A stretch of DNA of 64,000 nucleotides from Channallabes apus (taxonomy: Eukaryota > Chordata > Actinopteri > Siluriformes > Clariidae). This document shows positions 1 through 11,548 of the stretch, in pieces; within the stretch, counting starts at the first letter, position 1; every line of letters begins with the position of its first letter. The stretch lies in the NCBI GenBank assembly GCA_030522415.1, contig CM060131.1:5815203-5879202 (forward strand), written 5' to 3'. The notes beneath the pieces are model-generated. The model ran no database searches. It saw only the letters and a list, made by a program, of their open reading frames with translations, and was not told the DNA's origin. The translations under genes and the position numbers were made by a program.

Positions 1-281
1 TGTTTTCCAGTCTAACACTTTCAACCCATACTGTACATTTCATCCTTAATCCAAGGTTTTGCTACAACTCACTACAAAGTAGGTTGTACTTAGCCCCCTT
101 AATTTGGACTTTCTAGAGCGACCTTCATGTCAAATCAGGTCAAGACAAGTAGGCTTTTATTTCAACCGTATACAGTTCAGTACACAGTGAAACGAAACAA
201 CCTCCTGGACCAAGGTGCTACATACCTACACGCTGTAGCTACATTAACAACATAAATTAACAAAACTAACTAGCTAAATTA

Positions 282-500
282 GGCTCAGTGGTAGGTTTCT
301 TGCCTGGCATGCGGAAGTGTCAGGTTCGAATCCCACCTAATGCCCAAACCCAGCCACTAAGTGCCCAAACTTGGATAAAATGGGAGGGTTGCACCAGTAA
401 GGGTGTAAAAACCTGTGCTTGTGGTCTGCTGTGGTGTGTACCAGGTGGGCTGCTGTGGTGACCCCTTTTGTACTGTACAAAAGACAGCAAAAAGACAAGT
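282..500 (+). mobile_element. tRNA-headed SINE sharing an RTE-like body
   Basis: The head resembles a tRNA, with an A-box-like GGCTCAGTGGTAGG and a B-box GGTTCGAATCCC. The body (cccaaac...ttggataaaatgggaggg...gtaaaaacc) matches the element at 59160-59370 and the 5' region of the RTE element at 55500. It lies in a golim4 intron or upstream region. Confidence 0.6.
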
Positions 501-1064
501 TAAGGTGCAAACAAGATTGACAACTCAACAACAGCATGTCACAATGCAATACTTTGTGCAAGGGGCATGACTGCACTGATAAACCCTTACGCTGTGTGAT
601 CCCCTACTGTTATAACCACCTTAAACTGCTACCTCTGCTGCCACAGCTGTTTCTGTATTTTGCGAAGCAGTATGGCTTACAAGCACAGTGATGTGATTTA
701 TTGCCTTTGTGTGTTTATTGATCGATTGATTAATGGTTCAGTGCCTGTCCTTTTCTTTTACTGTGACTACATTTTTGTTTTTAAACATCAGCATGATACA
801 TACTCACAAAGAAGAAGATTTAATGCAAAAGCCACTATCGTCAAGACTACTGTATAAATAAAAATATAAAAATAGAAATTCTAAATCTAAGAAAAGAATT
901 CTTTTAAGATTATGTGCCTTCTGTGGTCTGTGGTATTTAGTTCCTTATCTTATGGGGTCCTGAATTGAGAAAGTTTTCTATTAAGACTGAAAGTATACTG
1001 TATGTCCAGTATGTTAATGGCAGTGAAGGTGGTGATTATTGTCTTTTTTTTTTTTTTTTTAAAG

Positions 1065-4005
1065 AGAATAATGCCAACCACGAGGAAGTGCAGGATCAAG
1101 AGGAAGACAAGCAAGTGGCTCATGAAGAGGTAGGCGTGTCTATTATTTAAACACACAAATAATAAGCACAAATGAATGGTTGCTCACATGGCTGTAAACT
1201 GTTGTAAAGTTGAAAGCATGCACAGCACAGTGTAGTGTGTTCTCATATACACGTTACAAACGCACTTAGCAAACCAAGGAGGCGGACATCGATCCAAGAG
1301 ACGATCCCAACAATCAAGGAGAGGACGAGTTCGAGGAAGCCGAGCAGCAGGTCCACGAGGAAGAGGAGGAAGAAGAGCCGGTGGCCCCTGGACATGCTGA
1401 TCCACACTTAATGAAAGAGAATGAGCAGCAAGCTCATGCTGATGAACAGCTGGTGGTGAGTGGAATGCATTTGATCAGATTATGATCTAATCTGATAATT
1501 ATGACTTGTGTGTATTTCCTCACATTTTTTAACCTCATTTCTCTAATTGGTTGATTCAGTAACGCCGCTTGGCGACAATGACCATTGTTAAAACTAAAAG
1601 TGCTATATACAGTAAATAAAAATGAATTCGTTTTATTTTCAGTGTCAGGTTGTTAAAAAAAAATGCAGGTTGTAAAAATTTGAAAATGGATGGAAAATAC
1701 TTAGGTCCCAAACATAACCTTTTAAAATCTCTAGAAAAATGCACTCCCTCAAAGGAGCCTTCAGGGGAAGTACAGTATATTTGAAGTTAAAACAGTGCAG
1801 AACTTCAGTAATATTTCAGCTGGAACATTAACAGACACGTTTTGACTTATGCAAACCCGTTTAAAGAAAAAAACCTACAAGGGTGAGTCAAAAATGATCT
1901 GCACTTATTTTTTCTCAACTTTTAGAAAAGACAAATGCCTCATTTTTCAAAAATAATCTCTTTGCTTTTCAATATACTTTGTCCACCTGTCAACAAACTT
2001 TCCCTCATTAAAAATTTCTTGAATGAGCCATGAATTCACGGTGTCTTTACTTCTTCATCAAAAGTGAATCTTCGTCCTCATTGGGCATTCAGGGGTCCAA
2101 ACAGGTGAGAGTTTGATAGAGGGAGATCAGGACTCTAGACAGGATGCTGTCTTTGGATAGCAGTCCCTTGCGTTTGATCCAAGGTTTAGGTTTCAGCTCT
2201 TCAATAAGCATGTCGCTATAATGAGCACTTTTGATTTTTTTCTGATAAAGAAAAAAGGCACAGTGTAAATGGAGAAAGCTGAAATCGTTCTGTTTTTAAA
2301 CAGAAATGATAATTTTTAGAACAACGCTGTAGACAGAGACTTTATGATCAGAGTGCCATTTTTAAAATATAAAATATTTATATGCTTATATACTGTATGT
2401 TCCATGTCTTGTAATTTTTTTTAACCTTGTTATATGGCTGGATGTCTCTGAAAATGGACCGTTCATCTTTATAAGAGTACTGCTAGTGTCACTGCATGAA
2501 TGTTTTGTAATTGTTGGCAGGTGGATGTGGCTCCTGATGTTCCAATACAGGCCCTTGGTAATTGCCAGAATCAATTTTCTAGCTGATGGTTGACTTGTTT
2601 GCAGATATTCAAACCGTTTTGTTTATTCTCTTCCATGAGTTGTTTCGGGACCAGGCTTTGCTTGCACAGTAGTTGTGTACACTGATGCAACAAGGGACTA
2701 TAGCCTTGAACGGAAAGCGCTGATAAGACTGCGGCCAACAGACGCTTTAATATAACCAGAGCGCAGAGAGAAAGTAATCATTTTTGACTCTTCTTAGTTA
2801 GTAAAGCAAGTTAGTACTTTATTATTCTATTCCATTATTGACATCATAGCTATTGGCATCATCTGCAAAATCAGAAAGCTCAGATACAGTGGTTACAAAA
2901 TCGGAATAACCATCCCGCCGCGCATACCGCCGTTTAAAGGCAACATCGGCCAAAATAAATCAGTTGCATTTCAAAGTCATTCGTAAAATGGCTGCCAGGT
3001 AAGGGGAATTGAACTTGACCTGAATGTCCATGAGACGTTACAGTATAAAGCAGTACGGTTTGTTACCCAGACATGGAGATGAATTAAAATTTGCAGGTTG
3101 AACGAAAATGATTCAACTAAGTTTAAATGTGTGTTTGTACAGATGGCAGGAAACCCAGACCAGCAGGAAGACAATTTGGAAGAGCAATATCAAGAAGATG
3201 GAGAAGAGGAGGTCTCTTTTTCTTTCTCTCTGTCTCTCACACACATACACACCTCATAAGCTAAGCGCCCTTGAAATTCGAGCTTTTCTTTCTGTCCTCT
3301 CAGGCTCAGGAAGATCTTCCTGTGGAACAAAAACAGGGAGGAAGAGGAGAGGAAGAGGCAGATCCTTATACAGAGGAGAATGGAGAACAGGTACGGGGTG
3401 TCACTAGCTTTGTTTTGGAAGGTTAAACATATTCTATACCTCAGTGAATCTTTTATCATTTCTTTTGGGATATCTTTAAAAGAATAGACAATAATTTATG
3501 CTATTGTGTGTGTGGGAGAGATACATGAAAGCTATTAGTGTAACTGTAGACACAGGAGGCTTAAACGGAGATAACTTTTTTCTTTGAGGTGTCTGCTTAC
3601 TGCTCCTTCACTCCAGTGTTGTCCTCCCTGTCTTTACTTCTCTAAAAGCCTTGTTCCTTTTTTTGGTTTCTTATATGAGGGGTGTTCAAGTCAAACCAGG
3701 ACTGGTGATTGTACAGAATAACAGAACACAGTTACGAGAGAAAAACTACCTTTTTTTCTCCATATAATCCCCTGAAAGCACTTATTCAAGAATAAAAATT
3801 TGCGCAACTTAGCCAGCGCTTGGTTCGTCGTCCGTTAGACGTTCAAAACTTGTTTTTGAATTTGCAAGCTGTTTCAAAAAATTGTGTGTGTGTGTGTGTA
3901 TAGGATGATGGTAGAGAGCCTGCCAGAAGACCTAATGAAGAAGAGAACTACGAGGAGGAAGAGGAGGGGCCAGAGGAAGAGGCCAATCACAGGGCAGAGA
4001 TGTGA
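1065..4005 (+). CDS. golim4: golim4 3' end: last five coding exons of Golgi integral membrane protein 4
   Basis: Five exons can be joined on the plus strand: about 1065-1129, 1270-1455, 3143-3211, 3304-3390 and 3904-4005 (stop TGA at 4003). All internal junctions fall between codons. The first acceptor is ambiguous by two bases, and the third exon has a weak donor (GTCTCT). The product is extremely acidic: runs of Glu such as VHEEEEEEEP, a Tyr-rich acidic stretch ENYEEEEEGPEEE, and the C-terminus ANHRAEM. Golim4 (GPP130/GIMPc) is a single-pass Golgi protein that cycles to endosomes. Its lumenal tail is acidic, and vertebrate orthologues, as I recall them, end in a similar RAEM tail. The transmembrane segment and coiled coil lie upstream, off the left edge. 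Synteny with serpini1 supports the call. The alternative is an unrelated Glu-rich protein. Confidence 0.83.
1882..2792 (-). mobile_element. mariner-like transposon relic in a golim4 intron
   Basis: The ends are inverted: GAGTCAAAAATGAT near 1884 and its complement near 2777-2790. Minus-strand reading around 2080-2170 gives mariner-like fragments such as LDPRMPNEDE. The transposase is broken beyond use. A 275-bp segment (2264-2538) that recurs at 4202-4472 sits inside this relic, so that segment probably arrived later. Confidence 0.5.
2264..2538 (+). repeat. copy 1 of a 270-bp dispersed duplication
   Basis: Near-identical to 4202-4472, differing by a few substitutions and a short indel (CGTTCTGTTTTTAAACAG against CGTTTTAAAAACAG). 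This copy is in the golim4 intron between 1455 and 3143. I see no ORF and no obvious terminal repeats. Confidence 0.85.
3675..3880 (+). mobile_element. mariner-like terminal fragment
   Basis: It begins GGGGTGTTCAAGTCAAACC, typical of mariner-family inverted ends, followed by degenerate sequence. It sits in the intron between the golim4 exons ending at 3390 and starting at 3904. A short TG run adjoins the next exon's acceptor. Confidence 0.4.
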
Positions 4006-4201
4006 GCCATATCCTTGTGTACTTTTATTAATGTACCAGGATTAAACCGTTTGAAGCGGCGATTCCACTGGAACCATTGCCTTCTTTCGTGGTGGGACAC
4101 CCTCGAGCTGGACAAACTAGACTGATCAATATCTGCTGATCTGGTTAAATATATTTCTGTTCACTGTGCCTTTTTTATTTTTATTTTTTATTTAGCTAAT
4201 T

Positions 4202-4472
4202 TGTAAATGGAGAAAGCTGAAATCGTTTTAAAAACAGAAATGATAATTTTTAGAACAACGCTGTAGACAGAGACTTTATGATCAGAGTGCCATTTTTAAA
4301 ATATCAAATATTTATATGCTTATATACTGTATGTTCCATGTCTTGTAATTTTTTTTAACCTTGTTATATGGCTGGATGTCTCTGAAAATGGACCGTTCAT
4401 CATTATAAGAGTACTGCTAGTGTCACTGCATGAACGTTTTGTAATTGTTGGCAGGTGGATGTGGCTCCTGAT
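4202..4472 (+). repeat. copy 2 of the 270-bp duplication, in the golim4 3' UTR region
   Basis: Partner of 2264-2538 in direct orientation, 1.9 kb away. It begins about 200 bases after the golim4 stop codon. It is probably part of the 3' UTR unless polyadenylation is earlier. The first clear AATAAA I see downstream is near 4915. Confidence 0.85.
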
Positions 4473-5358
4473 ATCTTTTTAATTTTATCTTTATAAGTAA
4501 TGAAACATTTTTTTGGGGGGGATGATTTCATATACATAAAGAAAATATTCAGAGCTCCTACAACCTAGTGTAGATCCACTTGGATTGAAGGTATTTGAAA
4601 TAGAAATTTGAATGTTGATTTCTCATGGACTTTTGGACTGTTGGACTTTCTTTCTTATAATTTCAGATAGTGTTATATGTTAGATTTTTTTACTACAGTT
4701 ACTGTGCAAATGGCGCTGTCAAGTCCCAGGACAACAAATGAAAAGGCTCACCTTCATGGTGTGTTCGTTACATACTGTAGATTAGACTCTCAGGCCTTGA
4801 TTTACAAAAACATTCCAAATAATGCATGTGTGCTTTGTTCATAAGGTAATAATTATTTATGCGCATAAATAATACACACCTGTTCAATTATTGAATCACA
4901 AAAGGCTAAAATGTAATAAATGTAATGTAATCATAGTCTTGAGTTTATGTAAAGTTTTCCAATAATTAAAATATTTCTTCTGTTTCTTTTTAAAATCAAA
5001 CATCTTTTTAATAAGATAATTTGTCCAAATATTTGATGTTTGCATAGATAAATACGTTTGCATACAAAATGTGTCAAAATCATCGCAATGTGATTAAAAA
5101 ACAATTATTTATAATTTTTTTTATCAAATCATGCAAGTTGAAATGAAAATCTTTTTACACTCAATTTAAACCTGGTCGCCAAGTGAGTGTGTAGTGAGGA
5201 TGTGATAGGAAATAATATTTAGTCATTATTAACTTAATAAAATAGATTTTTACTGTTTATAATGCTTGGCTACAATTAATCTGAATTTCATAAGCAACTT
5301 ATAGGTTTACTATTTTTGTTTGAGTAAATCGGGGCCTGAGTGTTTCTGTTAAATTATA
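4473..5358. other. AT-rich 3' flank of golim4
   Basis: No gene seen. It holds AATAAA hexamers near 4915 and 5236 that could end golim4 transcripts. The rest is AT-rich without recognisable repeats. Confidence 0.4.
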
Positions 5359-6302
5359 CAGTGCCTGGGCAAAAAAGTCACTGTCTTGAGCCGGGTCAAA
5401 TTATTGACATGTTTCAATAGCAACAACAACAACAACAACAATGAAATAACTAAGAACATTAGGAATGACTGGAATTTGGGGTTAAGAACTGTCCAGCACA
5501 TTATTAAAACCTGGAAGGATAATGTTGCGACATCAAACGAAGAAAGGATGCCCTATCATCCGGAGATCACGAGTTCGATTCCCGGGTGATGTTTTAACCT
5601 CCCGCAGCCGGAGGTCTAGAGGGATCTGATTGGTCGAACTCTCTCAGAGGGGAGGGGTGAGAGGAACTTAGTGCTCCCCCACATTAATCACGGCTCTACA
5701 GCCAATCAGGGGCCTCTGTAAACTCGCGCAAACGGAAGGAGCGGATAGCGCTGTCCTCTGAGTGTGTTACGCCGCCCCCAACGGTGTGTGAGTGAGTATT
5801 TCGAAAAAAGGCGGTCGGCAGGCGTGAGTGGTAGTAGTAGCTTAATATGGGAGTCCTCTAGTGACGGGGAGAAATTAGACATGACTAAATTAGGGAGAAA
5901 ATCGGGTGAAAATCCCAAAAAAAAACAAAGAAAGGAAGAAATGTGGTCAGGAAAAAAATTTATCATGAATGGTGATAACTTAAATGCCAGGTGATGTCAC
6001 AAAGTAAAAAATCGACAGCAGAAATGACAGGCTTGTTTAATAGTTAAAGTAAGAGCATTTCCACACACTTACAATGGGGAGGGAAAGGCAATAAAATGAT
6101 TAGAGTGCATAAATATTGGACTTTGGAGAAGTGGACAAGGTCATGTGGTCTGATGATTCCAGATTCTTGATCGGCACAGGCATGACTCATTCTGAGAGTT
6201 TTCATATGACTTGGCCACAAAGTTTTGTGCCATAATCAAATCTAGAGGCTGTCAAACGAAATATTGGTGGCCTCTAGATGCCTTTTTTTTTGGCCAGGTC
6301 AT
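5359..6302 (+). mobile_element. Tc1-like relic split by a SINE
   Basis: The left end CAGTGCCTGGGCAAAAAAG follows TA. The right end near 6285-6302 is its degenerate complement (TTTTTTGGCCAGGTC). A remnant of the transposase helix-turn-helix (LRTVQHIIKTWKDN) is readable at 5480-5530. The element is interrupted at 5549-5927 by a SINE and resumes at 5937. A related relic lies at 51030-51750. Confidence 0.6.
5549..5927 (+). mobile_element. tRNA-derived SINE with a 9-bp target duplication
   Basis: AAGAAAGGA occurs at 5540-5548 and again at 5928-5936, exactly bracketing the insert. The head has a Pol III B-box (AGTTCGATTCCCGGG). The tail ends in an A-run (916-925 region: CCCAAAAAAAAAC). The body is GC-rich compared with its surroundings. 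It inserted into the Tc1-like relic 5359-6302, so it is younger than that element. Confidence 0.75.
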
Positions 6303-9300
6303 CTAGCGTTATTTCTATTATCACTTAAGGTGAGAATTAAATATACTGTATGTACTGAGAAAAATATATTCCACCACAGCTGTTGATGTTTTTTCACTGC
6401 TAAAGTGCAGGCCTGTGATGGATTTATGTCCTGTCCAGACTGAATTCCTGCTTCGCTCTCAGTCTTCTCAGTTTTCTCAGTACAGGCTTGATGTCTGAAG
6501 TGTTACTGAAGATGAATGAATAAAGAGACTGTACGCTTTCATTGTTGTTAGCCTTGCAAACTTTAGACGGCAAACATATCTTGGCTAAAGGAATGTTTAC
6601 ATTGAATTTTTTATTCTGTCTTTAGTTTTACGCAAAAGCTTTTGCTCCGGTTAAATTACACTAACGACAAGAGTACAACAAAAATACCTGCACAATATTA
6701 CAGGATAATATGAATATTAAAAAATGCATCAATGCATCACAAGAGAAGTATTCCTTAATCAGAGTGGCAGTTCCGTAGTGCTCCTTTAAATTAGTCCAAA
6801 ATAAGAAGCATTTTTTTCTGGATGTGCATAAATTCTGCACAGTGTATCACAGTGTTGCACGTGTTAGATGCCATTCAGGTCAGATGGGAATATAATCACA
6901 GATTTGTAATAGATAATATAACACTTAAGGTACGTGCGAAATAACTGTGTGCAGATACAGAATTTCAACCTTATTCCGAAACTACGTTGCCTAATCTTGT
7001 AATAACTACTCTGATTTATTTTTTATTTTTTGCTGTTAAGTTACTGTTATGTAAAGATGTTCTGTATTTGGGCTTTTCAACGTGTCACTACCAATTATTG
7101 TATTTATTCTGTCAAGTATAATTATTTCTTTTTTATGAAGGAAATTCCCCCCTTTCTGACAAAAATGATTTTTGCCCCATGATTACACCACATTTGTTAT
7201 ACTGATATTGCAAGAACAATCTTTTAGGTCAAGGTTAATGTATTTAATACACTGTATTAAAATAAGACCATTTATGTGAAGAGAAAGTGTGCTCATTTCT
7301 TTCCAAAGGCTAGAGGTGAAGGTGGCAAGGAAGAACTCTTCAAAAGAAACCAGAAAAGTTCCAGTTCATTAAAACTCCTTTCTTATAGATCCAAATGATC
7401 GACCGTCATCAGTGTTCACTGAATTGAAGGAATTACTTGATCAGTCATGAATAGTTTATGGCTGTAATGTACTTTGTACATTAATTCATTTGTACATTTG
7501 TGTAAAGTAATTTGTTGTAAAATACAGTAAAAGGAACGGATTAAATTCTGTACCTGCATACTTACAATACAAAGGAATGACACATTAAAGGAAAAGCCAG
7601 TGGTGCTGTCGGAGGTTTGTATTTGCTGGCATAGTTTAGGTTCCGTTTGGCACCTTTAAGGGAAAATGCCTCCACAAATCAGTCTAGATTGATTCTGATT
7701 ATTTATCTTAATTTTATTGCTGCCCCCTTCTAAAAGGTCACAACTCTAGCAAAACCAAAGAAAACACCCAGTCATAACTCAAAAAACTCCTTACATTTGA
7801 AATGAATGATGCTTTATAAACAAAGATTTGTTCTAGCTCAATTGATAAACAGACATATGGTTACATCTACAGATGGCTCAAACAGTCTGGATCCATTCGC
7901 AAGGAATTCTTCAATATATTTATTTTTCATTTTGCTCCCGATATGGCTTCAAAACTAACATGGCATAGAATCCGGCTTAACATTACCTGACCTTCGTCTT
8001 TGGGATCACTGATCATAAAATAGAAAATAGAAGTGTGTGGAAGTGGAGGTGTATATCCTTTCTCTCAGCGTCTTCGGTGTCCTAAATTATCCCGGGACCT
8101 CGGCTTGCGTTTCAGTGGAACTGACATCGATACGGAATTTTCACTGAAGTGCGTATGAATTAATGAAGCACCGTTGAAAGGATGAGCTGCTGTCATGAAA
8201 GGCACACTGCTCCATTGTGTGGAGTGGCTTAAACACTTCTGAACAGCAAGGATAATGCTTTGAGCTTCTTTCTGTGAGGTCTTACAAGATGATTCTGAAC
8301 TCTGAAATACACTCTAGCATTTAAAATATTTAAAACTCCTTCATATTCTTATATTAATAATAAAATAATATATATATTTCTTTATTGATTCGAAGGTATA
8401 TTCGAGGTCATGGTTTATATCCCCCATAGATGGTAATGGAGAACGACAGGGGTTTTATATGAGGTCACGACAGGGGAAAAATCTAATAGGCTTGTTTACA
8501 CCCTGGCCAATACAAAAATAAAAAAAAATACAAATACAGATTAACTGGAGTCACGTCAAAGTGAATTTTGCGCAACAGTTCCACTTTAAAATATGCATGA
8601 AACAGGAAGAAAGGTGTTTTAAGTTGATGTGACAGTCAACTTTTGTTTCGATCCACTCCAAGATCTAACCAGTTTATCTGCTATTCATTACAATTATGAT
8701 TCCATAGAAGTCAAACCATTCATTCAGAAAATATTTTGTTAACGAGAATCTCTGATGTAAGAACAGAAAACCAGAGAACATTAGTAAATCATCCTAAAGA
8801 GAAAGATCTGATCTCTGATCTCCACCAAGGGTGTATTGGTGTTTTTTGACTGTGTATGTTTTGTGTACATGGTCCTTGTGATGCTTGGTGGCGTTCAGTG
8901 CTGCATTATTTTTTTTAAACATCTGGTTTCATGTGGTGTCCAAGGGGGAACTTCTGGCTCTGAAAAAATGAGGCCATTTCAAATGTGCCAAAATGTGTAG
9001 TTCTTTGAATGACCACTAGAGGCTATCTCCAAAACTCAGTCCTTTACACCTCCACCTTTTTTTTCGTCCATGTCCATAGCTGGACTTTCCACTCATGGCA
9101 ACAGTACCACGGTGAATTTTCATGTAACGCAGGTGTCAAACCACTAGCTGTCTGCTATGCATCACTTTAGCGAACCAGCTAACTGGAATCGTAGTTTAAC
9201 TTAATACTGTCCAGGAAATATAAGAGTTGACGCAGGATGACGTGTATGGTGTGGATGACAGTTCAATCAAATGCAGAGTAATGTTAGTATATAAGTTAAT

Positions 9301-9338
9301 GTTAGCCAAATTTGCATTTTAGCTAATATAAAGCTAAG
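6303..9338. other. intergenic, golim4 to solo LTR
   Basis: No gene seen. It is AT-rich. Around 8380-8520 is a repeat (GGGGAAAAATCTAATAGGC) that recurs near 42185 and belongs to the same MITE-like family as 41813-42235. There are a few AATAAA-like hexamers. No ORF has recognisable homology. Confidence 0.4.
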
Positions 9339-9343
9339 CTAGC

Positions 9344-10118
9344 TGTAAGGAATCACCACTAGAGGGCACTGTTTTTGTTGTTGTAGTTTTTGTTTTGCAA
9401 AAGTGTCCCCTGAGTGTCCCCTAGCCTAGCCTCTGAGTGTCCCCTAGCCTAGCCTCTGAGTGTCCCCTAGCCTAGCCTCTGAGTGTCCCCTAGCCTAGCC
9501 TCTGAGTGTCCCCTAGCCTAGCCTCTGAGCCTCGGAGTCCCTAACCTTTGTACTTGTGTCCTGCGTCCCTAGTGTTGTATGTTTAGCTATTAGGTAAGTG
9601 TAGCTATGTGCATGTCAGGCTAAAGACATGCTTAGCTAGGTGTATGTGTAGCTGACTGCCAGGGTTAGCTCATAACCATGTTCAGCTAGTAGCCATGCCT
9701 AGTTGATTGCCATGTCTTTAGCCTGCGTCCCGTCTCTTAGTGTGTCTGGTCTCCCTCGTCTCTTAGTGTGTCTCAAGTTCTGTCTATAGTCCCTTCGTGT
9801 GGCTAATGTAGTCTGATCTCGTGTCAGCTCCCGACTTAGTGTGTGTGTGTCCTTGTAGCCTATGTCACAACACAGAGCGTTTAAGTGTCCAAGGTACAGT
9901 ATTGGAACCTGTCTGTGTCCCTGAGCCTGTCTTGCCAGAGAGCCCATGTTTCACCCTATGTTTGAGTATAGTTTGAGCTGCTTGTTTGTTTTGTCTTTAT
10001 TTATATCCTGTGACTGCCCTTATTAAAAGACACTTTTGGTTTGCAAAACCCCTCTGCGTTTATGCCTGCTCTATCCGCCCATGGCGACATCATCCGCCAG
10101 TACCACCCGAACATGACA
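9344..10118 (+). mobile_element. solo LTR of an LTR retrotransposon
   Basis: Starts TGTAAGGAATCACC and ends ACATGACA, flanked by the 5-bp duplication CTAGC at 9339-9343 and 10119-10123. That is the structure left when two LTRs recombine. An ATTAAA near 10020 could be the R-region poly(A) signal. The 5' part contains a 23-bp minisatellite. No internal region (PBS, gag-pol) is attached. The length of 775 bp and the TG/CA-type ends fit a Ty3/gypsy-type LTR. Confidence 0.82.
9411..9524 (+). repeat. 23-bp minisatellite inside the LTR
   Basis: Five near-perfect copies of a 23-bp unit with core GAGTGTCCCCTAGCCTAGCC, lying in the presumed U3 of the solo LTR. U3 tandem repeats often act as enhancers, so this could be regulatory in origin. 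Confidence 0.9.
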
Positions 10119-10123
10119 CTAGC

Positions 10124-11426
10124 CAGCTTGTGGGAACTCCGGCAGGTTGGAATGTTCCAACTGACAGGCTCTGTTCGTTCCAGCCATCAAGTAATAAGTC
10201 AGATTATAAGTTTGGGCAAAGATGACAACGAACAGAGTTCCAACATTTAAGTCTCAAAACCACTCTACGGAAAACCTATTGGTGATGGGATAGAGGGTTT
10301 ATCCAGTCAATGGTGGTGTTCAATGGAGTGATGCTTAATTCTCCTGTTTCCTGGTGGGGTGTGGCCTCAGCAGTAGCTCATTGATGTAGACATTGAAAGG
10401 GCACATTTGAAGGGAGTTTAAGAATGAAAACAATGCATTATTTAAAGTGTACACTTTGGCAAAGCTCTGAGGTGTAACATGTGAATGTTAAATAAATATA
10501 ATACAAATAGTAATAATAATAATATTTGTCATACTGTGCAAAATTCTTGAGGCGATTCTTCATATTTTTCTCCCAAAAAAACAAGCCTTTTTGTATTTTT
10601 AATGTAGTCTTAGAAATAGTTTTGCAGTCTTACTGAATTACTTTATTTGCTCGGATTTTTGGAATTACAGTCTCTGTACCTGAGCAGTCACCAAACATTT
10701 TTTATTATTACAGTTTTTAAAAAAAAAAATAATGGGTTCATGTTTGGTGCTGCCAGACATACAGGGGTCAACCTAAAATAATAATGTTACTGAATAGATT
10801 AAAGCTGATCAGCTTATTTTAAAGCTTTAACCTTTTAACTATTTCTACAAATTATTTTCCTTTTACAGGTACTTTAGCCAGTGAATCATAAAATAACATC
10901 CAAATTAAACCATGAACGAGTGATATACAGGTGCAGATGATGACCGATGATCAGGCCGTGATTACTAATGTATACTGGTGATGCTGAGTGGTTGGAACAG
11001 ACGAGAAGGGAAATGCGGTTGCTGGACAAGATATGCAGAAGAAAAATTCATTAATAAAAAAAATAGTTTTATGTTTTTTAGCAAGAAATTTCCACATGTT
11101 TAAGTGAAAATCTTGATTTCTTCTTTTTTCAAGGAAGGTCAGATATCATAGGATCATTATTAAGTAAAATGCAACAAGAAGAAACTGACCAATCAGTGTA
11201 AAATTATCAGCATTGAGACCCACTGGGCTCTGATGTGGATATTATGATTATATTGTTAAACAGATTCATAGAATGGCTTATTAAATTTAAATATTTAACT
11301 GTTTTCAAGCCAAAATCTATCAGAACATCATGCTCACATGATTTGCTTGTTGTCTCTTGTTGACTAACACATGATACTGATGTAATTACTTTGACAGGAT
11401 GCAGACAATAAGAAAAAATAGATTTC
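10124..11426. other. intergenic to LRR gene 3' flank
   Basis: No gene seen. AT-rich with A/T runs. No recognisable transposase or RT reading. Confidence 0.35.
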
Positions 11427-11432
11427 TTTAAT
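11427..11432 (-). terminator. candidate poly(A) signal of the LRR gene
   Basis: ATTAAA on the minus strand, about 117 bases after the LRR gene stop codon. It is the nearest usable hexamer I see. Confidence 0.4.
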
Positions 11433-11548
11433 TTGCAATACAAACTTTACAAACATTATCATTGCTTGTACAGTACAACAAAATAGGGCATGGCTTTTGC
11501 TGCTTTCTGTCCATTAGGCTGGATATCCTGTCTTAAGATCTGCTAATG

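Noticed and set aside
2521..2557. Possible extra golim4 exon (GTGGATGTGGCTCCTGATG after GGCAG)
   Set aside because: It is the edge of the duplicated segment, which also occurs in the 3' flank. The donor is poor and there is no family support.
5764..5994. Basic 76-aa ORF and its antisense 86-aa ORF
   Set aside because: They lie inside the SINE at 5549-5927 and its poly-A tail.
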